In this document: positions 7,335 through 16,857 of the stretch, piece after piece
How positions within the stretch are numbered: the first letter of the stretch is position 1
Layout: each line of letters opens with the position of its first letter
NCBI GenBank assembly: GCA_039808765.1
Contig: JBDHTQ010000001.1
Span: 186,001 to 250,000, forward strand
Direction of reading: 5' to 3'
Source: JBDHTQ01 sp039808765
GTDB lineage: Bacteria; Pseudomonadota; Alphaproteobacteria; UBA2400
Length of the DNA: 64,000 nucleotides
Program-made: the position numbers and the translations under genes
The notes under the pieces: model-generated
Database searches by the model: none
Told to the model about the DNA's origin: nothing
The model's input: only the letters and a program-made list of their open reading frames with translations

Positions 7335-8042
7335 CTATTCATATTTTGCCATGTCAAAAAGCAAAAATTCAGCCTTATTTGCTTTTTCGAAAGTGAGAAT
7401 ATTTTCATCCTCAATGGCTGCGCCATCACCCGCTTTTAAAACTTGGTTATTTAAATAAACTTCACCTTTTGCCACTTGTACCCATTGTTGTCGCTGCTGT
7501 TTCGGTTCAAAACGCAGAACATGGCCGCTCTGCAAGGCACTGGTATACAGATCTGTGTCCTGACAAAGCGATAAGCTGCCGTCACGTCCAGATTGTGAGG
7601 CCAGTAACGTCAGTCGATTGTGCCGTTCATCTTCGGGGAAGTGTTTTTGTGCATAACTCGGGTTGATATTTTCTTTTGCGGGCAAAATCCAGATTTGTAA
7701 GAGATGCACGCTTTCATCTTGCGACGGATTGAATTCGCTGTGCGTGACCCCTGTGCCGGCACTCATGCGTTGAATGTCGCCGGGACGAATAATCGAGCCG
7801 CTGCCCATGGAATCTTTATGCTCAAGAGCGCCGTCCAGAATGTAGGTAATAATCTCCATATTATCATGGGGATGTGTGCCGAACCCTTTGCCAGGCATAA
7901 CAAAATCTTCGTTGATTACACGCAAGGGACCAAAGTGCATATGTCGGCGGTCAAAATAATTGCCAAAGGAAAAGGTATGGAAGCTTTGTAGCCAACCAAA
8001 ATCGGCTTTACCCCGCTCATCACTATAGCGAATCTTGATCAT
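7335..8042 (-). CDS. Pirin family protein (YhhW-like)
   Basis: 235 residues from ATG 8042 (MIKIRYSDERGKADFGWLQS), where homology begins; the frame continues upstream but without family sequence. It is a double cupin. The N-terminal cupin carries the metal site in GKGFGTHPHDNMEIITYILDG, with further motifs AGTGVTHSEFN and LLQIWILP. Relatives such as E. coli YhhW act as quercetin dioxygenases in vitro, while the physiological substrate is usually unknown. The ribosome site is weak (AGTGAT). It may be cotranscribed with the small ORF upstream and with ahcY downstream. Confidence 0.9.
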   Translation of the reverse strand: MIKIRYSDERGKADFGWLQSFHTFSFGNYFDRRHMHFGPLRVINEDFVMPGKGFGTHPHDNMEIITYILDGALEHKDSMGSGSIIRPGDIQRMSAGTGVTHSEFNPSQDESVHLLQIWILPAKENINPSYAQKHFPEDERHNRLTLLASQSGRDGSLSLCQDTDLYTSALQSGHVLRFEPKQQRQQWVQVAKGEVYLNNQVLKAGDGAAIEDENILTFEKANKAEFLLFDMAKYE

Positions 8043-8097
8043 TAGATCACTATAGGCTGCAATCTGGCTGAAGAAAATGGGAATATTGTTGTAATTA

Positions 8098-8286
8098 TTA
8101 ACAACCAGGTCTGCGGGGTACCGTTGCAAATGGGGACGTGACGCCTATCGGTCTTTGCATTCTTTCACCATAGGCTTCAAAGCCGGGTAAAAGGCCGCCT
8201 GCACAATTTGAAACTTCAGGGGCTGGGCCCATCTCGCTTGGCATTCTTCCGGCAACCATTGTAAATTCTGCAGTTAATCCTGCCAT
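8098..8286 (-). CDS. Possible small hypothetical protein upstream of pirin
   Basis: A 62-residue ORF (MAGLTAEFTMVAGRMPSEMG at the start) lying between the helicase terminator and the pirin start. An AGAAG about 9 bases before the ATG is a weak ribosome site, and the upstream AT-rich stretch could hold a promoter. It contains two cysteines and several Gly/Pro. No recognised family. It could equally be 5' leader of the pirin gene. Confidence 0.3.
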   Translation of the reverse strand: MAGLTAEFTMVAGRMPSEMGPAPEVSNCAGGLLPGFEAYGERMQRPIGVTSPFATVPRRPGC

Positions 8287-8343
8287 ATTAAATCTTCTAA
8301 ATATTTCGTTACTTTATAAAAAATATATTAGCAGCCATAAATT

Positions 8344-8382
8344 AAAAAAATCCTTTCATCCCGGCAGGGTGAAAGGATTTTT
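8344..8382 (-). terminator. Intrinsic terminator of the RNA helicase gene
   Basis: AAAAATCCTTTCA and TGAAAGGATTTTT form a perfect stem around TCCCGGCAGGG. On the minus strand it is followed by a run of seven T, as expected for termination downstream of the helicase stop at 8416. Confidence 0.85.
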
Positions 8383-8415
8383 GTTTAAAGATTTTGAGAG
8401 TTTTTAACGTGCCTT

Positions 8416-9879
8416 TTAAGTGCGATTAGCCTCCCGCTTCTTGCGTGGAGAAAATGTCCTTTGCGCGGATGATTGTTTTCCGTTTTTACCTCTCGCTGAG
8501 GCCGAGCCACGGGGCACAAACGTTTTTCTTTTCCGCTCTGTGGGCATGGCGCGTGCCGTGTTGTCGTTGTCACTGACAACGTCACCAAATTCATCCGGGG
8601 TAGCGGCAGGGCGCGCTTTTTTTCTTTCGGGGCGCGTGTTTTTTGAGCTATTGCTTTTTTGCTCTTTGCCACGCTTGTAGGAAGAGCGATCCTCCGCCAT
8701 TTCTTCAGGCGTTGCCAGCGATTGTACCGAGGGGGCAATTAGATGAGACTGGGGCGGCCGATTAGCAATCGTAATCGTGCAGCGCATCAGGCGCTCAATT
8801 GCTCTGAGTTGCGATTTTTCTGCATAATCACACAAGGCAATTGCCACACCACTTTTTCCGGCGCGGGCGGTGCGACCAATACGGTGCACATAGCTTTCCG
8901 GGTCCATTGGCAATTCGTAGTTGATAACATGTGTGACGTTATCCACATCAATCCCGCGAGCAGCAACATCCGTTGCAACGAGCGCGCGAATCTTACCCAT
9001 TGAAAATGATTTAAGCACGCTTTGGCGTTGTCCTTGAGATTTGCGCCCATGCATTGCACCCGTGCTTATGCCCACCTTGTCCAGCAGACGAGCAACCTTA
9101 TCAGCACCATGTTTGGTTTTTGTAAAAATAATAACACGTGACAGGCTATCATCGGCCATTAAATCAAGAAGGGCTTGGCGCTTTTGCGGAGCGGGAACAA
9201 TTATGACACTTTGCTCAATACGCTCAACCGGTGTTGATTCAGGCACGACCTCCACCCGAACAGGGTCGCGCAACATTTGCTGCGCCAAACCTGCAACAGC
9301 GCGGGGCATGGTCGCAGAGAAAAACAAGGTTTGATGGTTGGCCGGAATAACCGAGACAATACGCTGAATGCTTGGGAGAAAACCAATTTCCAACATGCGG
9401 TCGGCTTCGTCCATCACCAATGTTTCAATGTTACACAGGCTGATGAGGCGTTGCTCCAAAAGGTCGATTAAGCGACCGGGAGTGGCAATCACCACATCAA
9501 CACCACGTTTCAGATCTTCGGCTTGTCTCTGCTGGCTTACGCCGCCCACAATCGTGGCATAGCGTAGGTGCAAGCCTTTGCTGTAATCACGAAAGCTGGC
9601 AGCGATCTGTAACGCAAGCTCGCGAGTTGGCGCAAGAATTAATGCTTTTGGGCAGTGCGGTTTTGTTGGTCGACCTTCACCGGCAATTTTATGCAGGATA
9701 GGCAAAAGAAAAGCGGCTGTTTTTCCTGTACCTGTTTGCGCCAAGCCCAGCACATCACGCCCCTCCATTGCAGCGGGGATGGCTTGTTCTTGAATGGGGG
9801 TTGGGGTTTCATAACCTAAAAAAGTAAGTGTTGTCCAGATCTCGGTACGCAGACCAAGGTCACGAAAAGTAACGGGCAT
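8416..9879 (-). CDS. rhlE: DEAD-box ATP-dependent RNA helicase (RhlE-like)
   Basis: 487 residues. The motifs appear in order: Q motif near PTPIQEQAI, Walker A AQTGTGKT (47-54), PTRELA (84-89), TPGR, DEAD (157-160), SAT, then the second RecA domain with ATDVAARGIDV and HRIGRTARAG. After about residue 370 comes a long basic, Lys/Arg/Ser-rich tail typical of RhlE-type proteins and probably used to bind rRNA or mRNA. The role is unwinding RNA in ribosome assembly or mRNA decay, often important in the cold. AGGAG lies 6 bases before the ATG. The symbol is chosen by similarity within the DEAD family and could be wrong among paralogues. Confidence 0.9.
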   Translation of the reverse strand: MPVTFRDLGLRTEIWTTLTFLGYETPTPIQEQAIPAAMEGRDVLGLAQTGTGKTAAFLLPILHKIAGEGRPTKPHCPKALILAPTRELALQIAASFRDYSKGLHLRYATIVGGVSQQRQAEDLKRGVDVVIATPGRLIDLLEQRLISLCNIETLVMDEADRMLEIGFLPSIQRIVSVIPANHQTLFFSATMPRAVAGLAQQMLRDPVRVEVVPESTPVERIEQSVIIVPAPQKRQALLDLMADDSLSRVIIFTKTKHGADKVARLLDKVGISTGAMHGRKSQGQRQSVLKSFSMGKIRALVATDVAARGIDVDNVTHVINYELPMDPESYVHRIGRTARAGKSGVAIALCDYAEKSQLRAIERLMRCTITIANRPPQSHLIAPSVQSLATPEEMAEDRSSYKRGKEQKSNSSKNTRPERKKARPAATPDEFGDVVSDNDNTARAMPTERKRKTFVPRGSASARGKNGKQSSAQRTFSPRKKREANRT

Positions 9880-10436
9880 GAATGCTCCTGCGGTTGGAAG
9901 CTATCCGCACGCACCGGAGAAAGCCAGATTTTTGTCAGAAAAGGGTCATGTAATAATGTAAATTATTTTGCGCGACGACCACTCGTGTCCCGCTTGTATC
10001 ATAGGTCACCAGCCAATAGCAAGCACTGTCTGATAGAGGGGACAATCAGCCCACTTTAATATCATTCAAAAACCTAATGCGGAAAAGCAAAATTTAAGCG
10101 ATTATACACAAATATCCAGGGCAATTTAATCTCATACAAACACTTCCAATTGTTGCGAGGCTGTTTTTTTGAAGGGTGGCCAAATTTGTGTAATTATTAT
10201 GAAATAAAATGCCTTCCGTTTGTGTTAAGACATGAAGCGTAAACCCGTAAGTCCTTACCGTTTGATTTTAAGGCTAATAGCGCGAAAGCTGTTGCAACAA
10301 CTAATTCAGGACACGTGCTAAATAAATCATAATTAGGTTGAGTTTTTGCAGGGTTGCTTTATACGCGCCTTGAAACGTTTTGATAACATATCTATAGGTT
10401 TTACAAACCGGATTTATATATAAGGAAACTCAATTT
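9880..10436. other. Long intergenic region, no gene recognised
   Basis: 557 bases between divergent genes (helicase leftward, orphan gene rightward). It should hold both promoters and the helicase 5' leader. A small hairpin (AAAC ... GTAA gtcc TTAC ... GTTT) lies at 10241-10263. No ORF with a convincing start and no tRNA-like fold was seen. Confidence 0.5.
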
Positions 10437-11426
10437 ATGCCCCAAACAAAAAATTTTTTTTTAGACCATGATTTTTCAGGCGTGGAGAATTTTCTTGTTC
10501 AGTTTGAAGGATATAATGCAAATAATTCTTCTTTTGCACATTTGGACGGAGCGGCCTCTTTTGCATCATTGCGTTCTCATCCTTATCTCGTCGATCGAAA
10601 AGAACTTCGGTTTGATGGTAAAACTTCAATTCAGCACAGAGCCCGTCTGGAGCAGTATTGTAGAACTGGGCTGAAGTATATCGAAAATAACTTTTCGACT
10701 TCTACACAAGTGCAAAAAGTTTTGTATAATATACTGTGCGCTTCGGTCGGGGATGAACAGCTCAGTCAACAGATTTTATTTGCGATGATTGATAATCTGA
10801 AAACTGTTCCACAATCGAATATGTCAAAAATTTTTTTGGAGAAAGTTATCGGTATTATCGATATGCTCGAATGTCGTTTTGAAGGTGATCTTCCTCATTA
10901 CTCCTCTATTGCTGATGCCACAAGCGTGGTTCTGTACAGGCAATTTACAACGATGCCAGTTAGACTCGGAAAGGCACTTTGCAGTATTTTTAATAGGCTT
11001 ACAGAACAAGATGAATCTGAGCGTTGGAAACTTGTAGCGAACATGCCGATTATTTTTAATCGGCAAGATTGTTGGGTCGAAAGAAATGATAATATGTCTG
11101 AATATTTATCGTCGGTGACGGGTAGAAATAAATTAGGCTGTGATGATTGTTTGGATTGTCACGACTTATTCATCGGTCCAGAAGTGCGACATCGTCGTAG
11201 AAGTGTAATTTTTTGGAGCAGCGGTTATTTGCCTACAGTTTTATTTCATGCAAATCCTTTGAGACCTGTACAGCATTTTGGATCCGACTGTACAACGGTC
11301 GAGATTGATTCTGGTTATAATATCAGCCGGAGCAACGTTTCTTTAAAGTGCGCCTTGGAGAGGTTTTTACCGAAGAAACCGGAGAATCATAGACGTAGAA
11401 AATGGAATTTTCCTAATAATAAGTGA
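10437..11426 (+). CDS. Orphan hypothetical protein with CxxCxxCH motif
   Basis: 329 residues that I cannot place in a family. AAGGAAAC lies about 9 bases before the ATG. There is no signal peptide or transmembrane segment. The first 60 residues are rich in Phe, Asn and Ser; the centre (about 70-220) looks helical (VQKVLYNILCASVGDEQLSQ and similar). Near residue 235 is CDDCLDCHDLF, a tight cluster of three Cys and one His that could bind zinc or iron. The C-terminus is very basic (FLPKKPENHRRRKWNFPNNK). The gene looks more AT-rich than its neighbours and stands alone between long non-coding stretches, which suits recent acquisition or a secreted effector, though neither is shown. Confidence 0.6.
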   Translation: MPQTKNFFLDHDFSGVENFLVQFEGYNANNSSFAHLDGAASFASLRSHPYLVDRKELRFDGKTSIQHRARLEQYCRTGLKYIENNFSTSTQVQKVLYNILCASVGDEQLSQQILFAMIDNLKTVPQSNMSKIFLEKVIGIIDMLECRFEGDLPHYSSIADATSVVLYRQFTTMPVRLGKALCSIFNRLTEQDESERWKLVANMPIIFNRQDCWVERNDNMSEYLSSVTGRNKLGCDDCLDCHDLFIGPEVRHRRRSVIFWSSGYLPTVLFHANPLRPVQHFGSDCTTVEIDSGYNISRSNVSLKCALERFLPKKPENHRRRKWNFPNNK

Positions 11427-11589
11427 GAATTTACAGTTTTTGTTATTCATTGGCCGTTAGTTTTCTAAATCATTGATTGGTTTTTGCGGTAACTCCTCAC
11501 AGGTGTTGCCTTCAAAAAGCAGTGCTTCTTATCTTGAATGTACTGACGTCGGTTTTTCGTATGCCCATAAGAGTGGTATGAAAGAGGGG

Positions 11590-11910
11590 AATCTTTAAAA
11601 AAAACCTTTTCCTACAGTAATCACTTTTAGAGGTGCAGATAGAGGTGCAGAAAGTTCTTTGGCTTGGGTGCTACAACCTTCAATATCATAGCGACATGAT
11701 TTTTTGATCATCGGGTTTCCAATCAATACACTTACACCGGAAGTAAGCGTGTAAGAAAGTAATCAACGACGCGCTTAAAAACGGTATAATCTTGCATGCT
11801 TGATGTCAGGCCATAACCATGAAGATGGCGCGGCGCGATGCTTTTATTGAGCTTTTTGCGCCGTAAATAACCGCACCATCCGTAGCGTTGATCTGCCAAT
11901 GTGTTTCCAT
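11590..11910 (-). pseudogene. Frameshifted alpha/beta-hydrolase remnant downstream of valS
   Basis: Read on the minus strand from ATG 11910, frame one gives METHWQINATDGAVIYGAK and continues to RRAIF, then hits a stop. Shifting by one base at about 11821 gives HGYGLTSSMQDYTVFKRVVD, the oxyanion-hole HG segment and following helix of an alpha/beta hydrolase (S33-like lipase or peptidase). A second shift near 11745 gives GVSVLIGNPMIKKSCRYDIE and runs to a stop near 11598. The order of pieces matches one ancestral protein broken by at least two indels. No catalytic Ser-Asp-His is left. It starts 7 bases after the valS stop, so it was probably the next gene in that operon. Confidence 0.68.
11628..11651. 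repeat. 12-base tandem duplication inside the hydrolase pseudogene
   Basis: tagaggtgcaga occurs twice head to tail (11628-11639 and 11640-11651). The duplication is in frame (repeated APLS in the remnant translation), so it did not itself break the frame, but it marks relaxed selection. Confidence 0.85.
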
Positions 11911-11916
11911 GTGTTT

Positions 11917-14565
11917 TTAGACTCCCTTTAAGCGTTTAAAGGCTTGATCAAATTTGCTTTCTGACACAAGCATGTTTTGGCGACGCTCTTTGTATTCTTC
12001 AATGATCTCTTGAGGGGCCCGTGAGACAAATTGTTCATTGCTAAGTTTTGCATCAATTTTTTGAACTTCATCTTTGATCTTTGCCAACTCTTTTTCAAGG
12101 CGTTCCGTTTCAGCCTTCAAATCAACGATGCCTTCAAGAGGCAAAATAATCGTCGCATCGGAAACCAAAGCCGTCACCGAACTTTTTGGTGTGGCGCCTG
12201 TGAGGACATCAATTGAAGAAAGGCGTGCTAATTTCTCAATCAGCGGTCTTTGGCGATCCAATCTTTCTTTAACAGCGGGTGAAATATCCTTCATCATAAG
12301 CGGGATTTTATCGCCCGGATTAATGTGAAGCTCAGCGCGTAGTGAGCGAATGGTGGAAATAACATCGACCAACCACTGAATTTCAGCTACAGCTGTATCA
12401 TTTGCTGAAGGCGTGCCAAATTCTGGCCATTGCTCTTCAAATAAAAGCTTGTCGCTGAATTTGAAATTCGCCCACAATTCTTCCGTAATGAACGGAGCCA
12501 GCGGAGTGAGCATGATCAATGTATGTGAAAAAACCCAAGCCAAGGTCTTTTGTGTTTCGGCTTTAGTGGTATCGCTGCTCTGCGCTAAAAGTGGCTTGGT
12601 GAGTTCAAGGTACCAATCGCAAAATGTTCCCCAGATAAATTGATAAAGCGTAGTGGCCATATCATTGAGGCGGAAAGTTTCCGCCGCTTCCTGTACAAGC
12701 AAATTGGTTTTTCGTGTTTCATTGATTATCCAGCGGTTAACTGGATCGCTTGCTGTATTGGGGTTAAAGTTTTTGTCATGCGTGCACCCGTTCATCTCCA
12801 TGTAGCGCGCGGCATTCCAGATTTTGGTCAAGAAATTTCTGAATTTTTCAATCTGCGGTGGGCCGATATTGATATCGCGTCCTTGGGGGGCGGAGGCGAT
12901 CAATCCGAACCGTAAGGCATCGGCGCCAAATTCATCAACGATGATCAGCGGATCGATAACATTACCTTTTACCTTGGACATCTTTTGACCTTTTTCATCA
13001 CGCACCATGCCGTGCATAAGAACGTGCTTGAAAGGTGCTTTTCCTGTAAACTCAAGGCCCATCATGATCATGCGGGCGACCCAAAAAAAGATGATATCAG
13101 CACCGAATGAAAGTGTTGTCGTAGGGTAGTAATGATCAAAATCAACGGTTTTATCCGGCCACCCAAGGGTTGAAAAAGGCCATAACGCAGATGAAAACCA
13201 TGTATCAAGCACGTCGTTATCGCGCGTAATTGTGCTCTTTTTTCCGTAATGTTTATCGGCGAGTGCTTGCGCTTCCTGTTCTGTTGAAGCAACAAAAATT
13301 TCACCATCTTCACCGTACCATGCGGGAATTTGATGTCCCCACCACAACTGGCGTGAGATACACCACGGCTGAATGTTTTTTAACCAAGCAAAATAGGTAT
13401 TTTCAGCTGATTTCGGTACAAACTCGATGCGTCCGTCTTCAACAGCTTTGATCGCCTCCTGTGCAAGGTAAGGCTGGTCGCACCACCATTGGTCCGACAG
13501 CATTGGCTCGATAACGACTTTAAGCGTTTTTTCGTCATAGGGAATGTTGCTGGTCCAAGGCTCAATTTTTTCTAGGAAACCTTGCTCTTCCAAATCGGCA
13601 ACAATGACTTTACGTGCCTCAAAGCGTTCCATCCCGCGATATTTTTCCGGGGCGTTTTCATTGATATGTGCTGTGAGGTCCATGATCGAAATCATTGGCA
13701 GCTTGTGTCGTTCACCCAAAGCAAAATCATTATAATCATGCGCTGGAGTTACTTTCATCGCACCAGAGCCGGTTTCACGATCAATATAGTCATCAGCAAT
13801 AATTGGTATATCTCGCCCCACCAGTGGGATACGCACTGTTTTGCCGATTAAATGCTTGTAACGCGCGTCTTCTGGATGAACGGCGATGGCTGTATCTCCC
13901 AGCATTGTTTCAGGGCGCGTGGTCGCGATAACGATGTTTTGTGTGCCATCGGTCAGGGGATAACGAATATGCCACAAACTTCCTTTTGTGGATACTGAAA
14001 CCACTTCAAGATCAGATAAGCCGCTCTGCTGTAATGGATTCCAGTTTACAAGACGTTTTGCGCGGTAGATTTTACCTTTTTTGTATAAATCCACAAAGAC
14101 TTTGATAACAGCACGATTAAGACTTTCGTCCATCGTAAAGCGCTCGCGACTCCAATCCGGAACGATTCCCAAACGGCTAATCTGATTTGTAATATTGCTA
14201 TGGCATTGCTCTTTCCACTGCCAGGCGCGCTTTAAAAACTCTTCTCGGCCATAATCAAAACGGGTTTTTCCTTCTTCACGCATTTGGCGTTCAAGTAAAA
14301 CGTGCACCGCAATGGAGGCGTGGTCAGTGCCAGGCAACCACAAACAATCATGACCTTTCAAGCGTTGATAACGAATTAAGGCATCTGGAATTGACTGATC
14401 AATCACATGGCCCATATGCAAATTGCCTGTCACGTTGGGTGGGGGCATCATGATGACGTAAGGTTTTTTCCCCGAGGTCGGGTGCGCATGCCCCATGCTT
14501 GATTGTTTCCATTGGGTGCGAAATTTTTCTTCAACTTCTTTGTGGGAAAAGGTTTTTTCCAGCAT
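11917..14565 (-). CDS. valS: Valyl-tRNA synthetase
   Basis: 882 residues, a standard class I bacterial ValRS that charges tRNA-Val with valine and edits threonine. Landmarks are PPPNVTGNLHMGHV with the HIGH-type HMGH at residues 50-53, TTRPETMLGDTA at the editing (CP1) domain, WCISRQLWWGHQIP, the KMSKS-type loop GQKMSKVKGNV (about 526-536), and a C-terminal coiled coil (LKAETERLEKELAKIKDEVQ) followed by SNEQFVSRAP. The fifth KMSKS residue is Val, a position known to vary. AGAGG lies 5 bases before the ATG. It is divergent from the M3 peptidase and followed by a hydrolase pseudogene. Confidence 0.97.
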   Translation of the reverse strand: MLEKTFSHKEVEEKFRTQWKQSSMGHAHPTSGKKPYVIMMPPPNVTGNLHMGHVIDQSIPDALIRYQRLKGHDCLWLPGTDHASIAVHVLLERQMREEGKTRFDYGREEFLKRAWQWKEQCHSNITNQISRLGIVPDWSRERFTMDESLNRAVIKVFVDLYKKGKIYRAKRLVNWNPLQQSGLSDLEVVSVSTKGSLWHIRYPLTDGTQNIVIATTRPETMLGDTAIAVHPEDARYKHLIGKTVRIPLVGRDIPIIADDYIDRETGSGAMKVTPAHDYNDFALGERHKLPMISIMDLTAHINENAPEKYRGMERFEARKVIVADLEEQGFLEKIEPWTSNIPYDEKTLKVVIEPMLSDQWWCDQPYLAQEAIKAVEDGRIEFVPKSAENTYFAWLKNIQPWCISRQLWWGHQIPAWYGEDGEIFVASTEQEAQALADKHYGKKSTITRDNDVLDTWFSSALWPFSTLGWPDKTVDFDHYYPTTTLSFGADIIFFWVARMIMMGLEFTGKAPFKHVLMHGMVRDEKGQKMSKVKGNVIDPLIIVDEFGADALRFGLIASAPQGRDINIGPPQIEKFRNFLTKIWNAARYMEMNGCTHDKNFNPNTASDPVNRWIINETRKTNLLVQEAAETFRLNDMATTLYQFIWGTFCDWYLELTKPLLAQSSDTTKAETQKTLAWVFSHTLIMLTPLAPFITEELWANFKFSDKLLFEEQWPEFGTPSANDTAVAEIQWLVDVISTIRSLRAELHINPGDKIPLMMKDISPAVKERLDRQRPLIEKLARLSSIDVLTGATPKSSVTALVSDATIILPLEGIVDLKAETERLEKELAKIKDEVQKIDAKLSNEQFVSRAPQEIIEEYKERRQNMLVSESKFDQAFKRLKGV

Positions 14566-14583
14566 GATGACCTCTGTAACTCA

Positions 14584-14612
14584 TTGACATTTTTTAGATA
14601 CTGGCATAATCA
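14584..14612 (+). promoter_or_regulatory. Predicted sigma-70-type promoter of the M3 peptidase
   Basis: A consensus -35 TTGACA at 14584-14589 is followed by an AT-rich spacer and a -10-like CATAAT/TAATCA at 14605-14612. It lies in the 92-base gap between valS and the peptidase and points toward the peptidase. Confidence 0.55.
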
Positions 14613-14657
14613 TTTCTAAAAAAACAGTCATTTTCTATCATTCCTGAGGACTAAACA

Positions 14658-16706
14658 ATGACGTTGGAAAATAACCCTGTTTTTACACCTTCCCCTTTGC
14701 CGTTTGGTGCGCCACGGTTTGATCTCATCAGAATTGAGCATTTTAAGCCCGCTTTTGAGGCTGCCATGCGTAATCATCGAGCGGCGGTGCAAGCCATCGC
14801 TGATGATAAAAGCCCGCCCACAGTTGAGAATGTATTGGTGGCGCTTGAGCTTGCTTTCCAAGAGATGCATCGTGTTAATGCTCTCTATTATTATTTTTGT
14901 CTCAATTTTAAGAACGACGCAATGCAAGAGCTTGAAGGCGAAATGGCGCCCGTTCTCGCCGAGCATTATGTGCGGCTTGCATGCTTGCCTGGTTTGTATG
15001 AAAGATTGCAACAACTTGATACATCAGGTTGTGTGATGGATGATTCAACCCGTCGGTTGCTGAAAACAAAATTGTTATCGCAAAAGCGTAGGGGTGCCAT
15101 GCTTTCGCCAAGTGATAAGGAAAAATATATTGCGCTCGAGTCTGAGCTGTCTAAAGTTGAAACAGATTTTGATATATGTCTTGTTAATTTACGCGAGGAA
15201 TATAACTTTTTCGTGCCACCCGAAAAAAGAGCTGTTTTACCCGAATCTTTGCGTTTGATTGGTGAAGGGTATGCAAAGGATCTAGGATATTCGGATGAAT
15301 GTGCCTTCGGTTTTGATTATACTAACTTTGATCTTTTCATGCAGGATTGCCCAGATCGGGAGTTGCGGCAAAACTACTTTTATCTTTGGGTGAATAAGTG
15401 TTCGGCCCCCCCTTTTAAAACGGATGAGTTGATTGCCCGCGCTGTGTACCTGAGGCAGCAATCTGCCCAACTTTTGGGATATGATGGCTTTCCTGAATAT
15501 CAGTTAGAAGACACAATGGCGAAGTCGCCTGCTACGGTTAAGGACTTTATTGCAAAAATTTGGCCTGCTGCGTGCAAAAAATTTGTACTCGATCGTATTC
15601 AAATTGAGAATACATTGGGGTATTCGCTTGAGTGTTGGGACTGGCATTATGGAGCTGAAAAAGTTCGACAGCAGGATTATAACCTTGATGATGCTGCGTT
15701 GCGCGAATATCTTTCGCTTGAAAATGTAATTAACGCTTGCTTTGCAATTGCTGAAAAGCTTTTTGGTATAAAAATGATAGCGCGACCTGATTTGCCTGTC
15801 GTGTGCGATGACGTGCGCGTGTGGGAAGTACAAGACAGCCAAACCGAGAAGGTAATCGGATTATTCTACGGTGATTATTATTTGCGTCCGGGAAAATCCG
15901 GCGGTGCTTGGATGGATAGTTTGCAAATGCAGCATAAGCTTGGTGACGGGCAGGTACCCATTGTGACCAATAGCTGCAATTTTATAGCGCCACGCAGTCC
16001 GGAAGAGCCGTGTTTGATCAGTTGGAGTGAAGCTTCGGGAACATTTTTTCACGAATTTGGTCATGCACTTCATGGCCTTCTTTCAAACGTTACCTATCCC
16101 TCACAATCGGGAACAAATGTTTCGAATGATTTTGTTGAATTGCCCTCACAATTGTTTGAAAACTGGGCACTCAATCCACAAATTCTCAAAAAATACCTGA
16201 CGCATTACAAAACAGGCGAACCCATACCCGATACGATATTGGAACAGCTTGTAAAGGCTAAAAAATTCAACCAAGCTCACCAAACTGTTACGTATATGGC
16301 CTCTGTGATGATTGATCAGGAGATTTATACGGAAGAAGATCCGCTTAAAATTACGTCGATGCAAGACTATCAAGAGGGGCTGCTGATTGATATGAGTTTG
16401 CCGCACGGGGCTTATCCACGGCATTGCCTAAACTTTTTTTCTCACATGATGGGGGGGTATGCATGTCAGTATTACTCTTATCTTTGGTCGTCGATGCTCG
16501 AGGCGGATGTGTTGTTTGCCTTTGAAGAGAAGGGTGATATGTTTGATCGGGATTTAGCAAAATCGCTTCGTGATAATATCTATTCCGTTGGCGATTCGCG
16601 CGATCCGGCAGAAAGCTTTCGTGCGTTTCGCGGGCGCGAGCCTGATCCACAGTCCCTGCTCAAGCTTCGCGGGTTAATTGATGATGGAGGGCAGCCTGTT
16701 TATTAA
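14658..16706 (+). CDS. M3 family zinc metallopeptidase (oligopeptidase A / Dcp type)
   Basis: 682 residues. The zinc motif is FHEFGHALHG with HEXXH at 465-469, followed by the third ligand region near NDFVELPSQLFENW. The N-terminal alpha-helical half and the GAYPRHC/GGYACQYYSYLWS region near the end match the thimet-oligopeptidase fold of PrlC (OpdA) and Dcp. There is no signal peptide, so it should degrade oligopeptides, including cleaved signal peptides, in the cytosol. A TGAGGA precedes the ATG at a good distance. OpdA and dipeptidyl carboxypeptidase cannot be separated with confidence by eye, so no symbol is given. Confidence 0.92.
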   Translation: MTLENNPVFTPSPLPFGAPRFDLIRIEHFKPAFEAAMRNHRAAVQAIADDKSPPTVENVLVALELAFQEMHRVNALYYYFCLNFKNDAMQELEGEMAPVLAEHYVRLACLPGLYERLQQLDTSGCVMDDSTRRLLKTKLLSQKRRGAMLSPSDKEKYIALESELSKVETDFDICLVNLREEYNFFVPPEKRAVLPESLRLIGEGYAKDLGYSDECAFGFDYTNFDLFMQDCPDRELRQNYFYLWVNKCSAPPFKTDELIARAVYLRQQSAQLLGYDGFPEYQLEDTMAKSPATVKDFIAKIWPAACKKFVLDRIQIENTLGYSLECWDWHYGAEKVRQQDYNLDDAALREYLSLENVINACFAIAEKLFGIKMIARPDLPVVCDDVRVWEVQDSQTEKVIGLFYGDYYLRPGKSGGAWMDSLQMQHKLGDGQVPIVTNSCNFIAPRSPEEPCLISWSEASGTFFHEFGHALHGLLSNVTYPSQSGTNVSNDFVELPSQLFENWALNPQILKKYLTHYKTGEPIPDTILEQLVKAKKFNQAHQTVTYMASVMIDQEIYTEEDPLKITSMQDYQEGLLIDMSLPHGAYPRHCLNFFSHMMGGYACQYYSYLWSSMLEADVLFAFEEKGDMFDRDLAKSLRDNIYSVGDSRDPAESFRAFRGREPDPQSLLKLRGLIDDGGQPVY

Positions 16707-16723
16707 AATTTAGGCTGTTAATC

Positions 16724-16739
16724 ATGCTCCTGTGAGCAT
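16724..16739 (+). other. Small hairpin after the M3 peptidase gene
   Basis: ATGCTC and GAGCAT form a six-base-pair stem with a four-base loop 18 bases after the stop. No T-run follows, so termination here is doubtful. Confidence 0.3.
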
Positions 16740-16857
16740 TATTAAAGTAAGTGTTGAACATTCTTGCTGCTGCGCTATTTTTTACCATTGTAGGTTTTTT
16801 GCAATCTTATATGGTGCAAAAAATGGGGAATTGCCGTTCCAAAAGCTTGAGGTCGCT

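Noticed and set aside
12974..12984. KMSKV instead of KMSKS in ValRS as a defect
   Set aside because: The fifth position of this motif varies among active enzymes, and the rest of the protein is intact.
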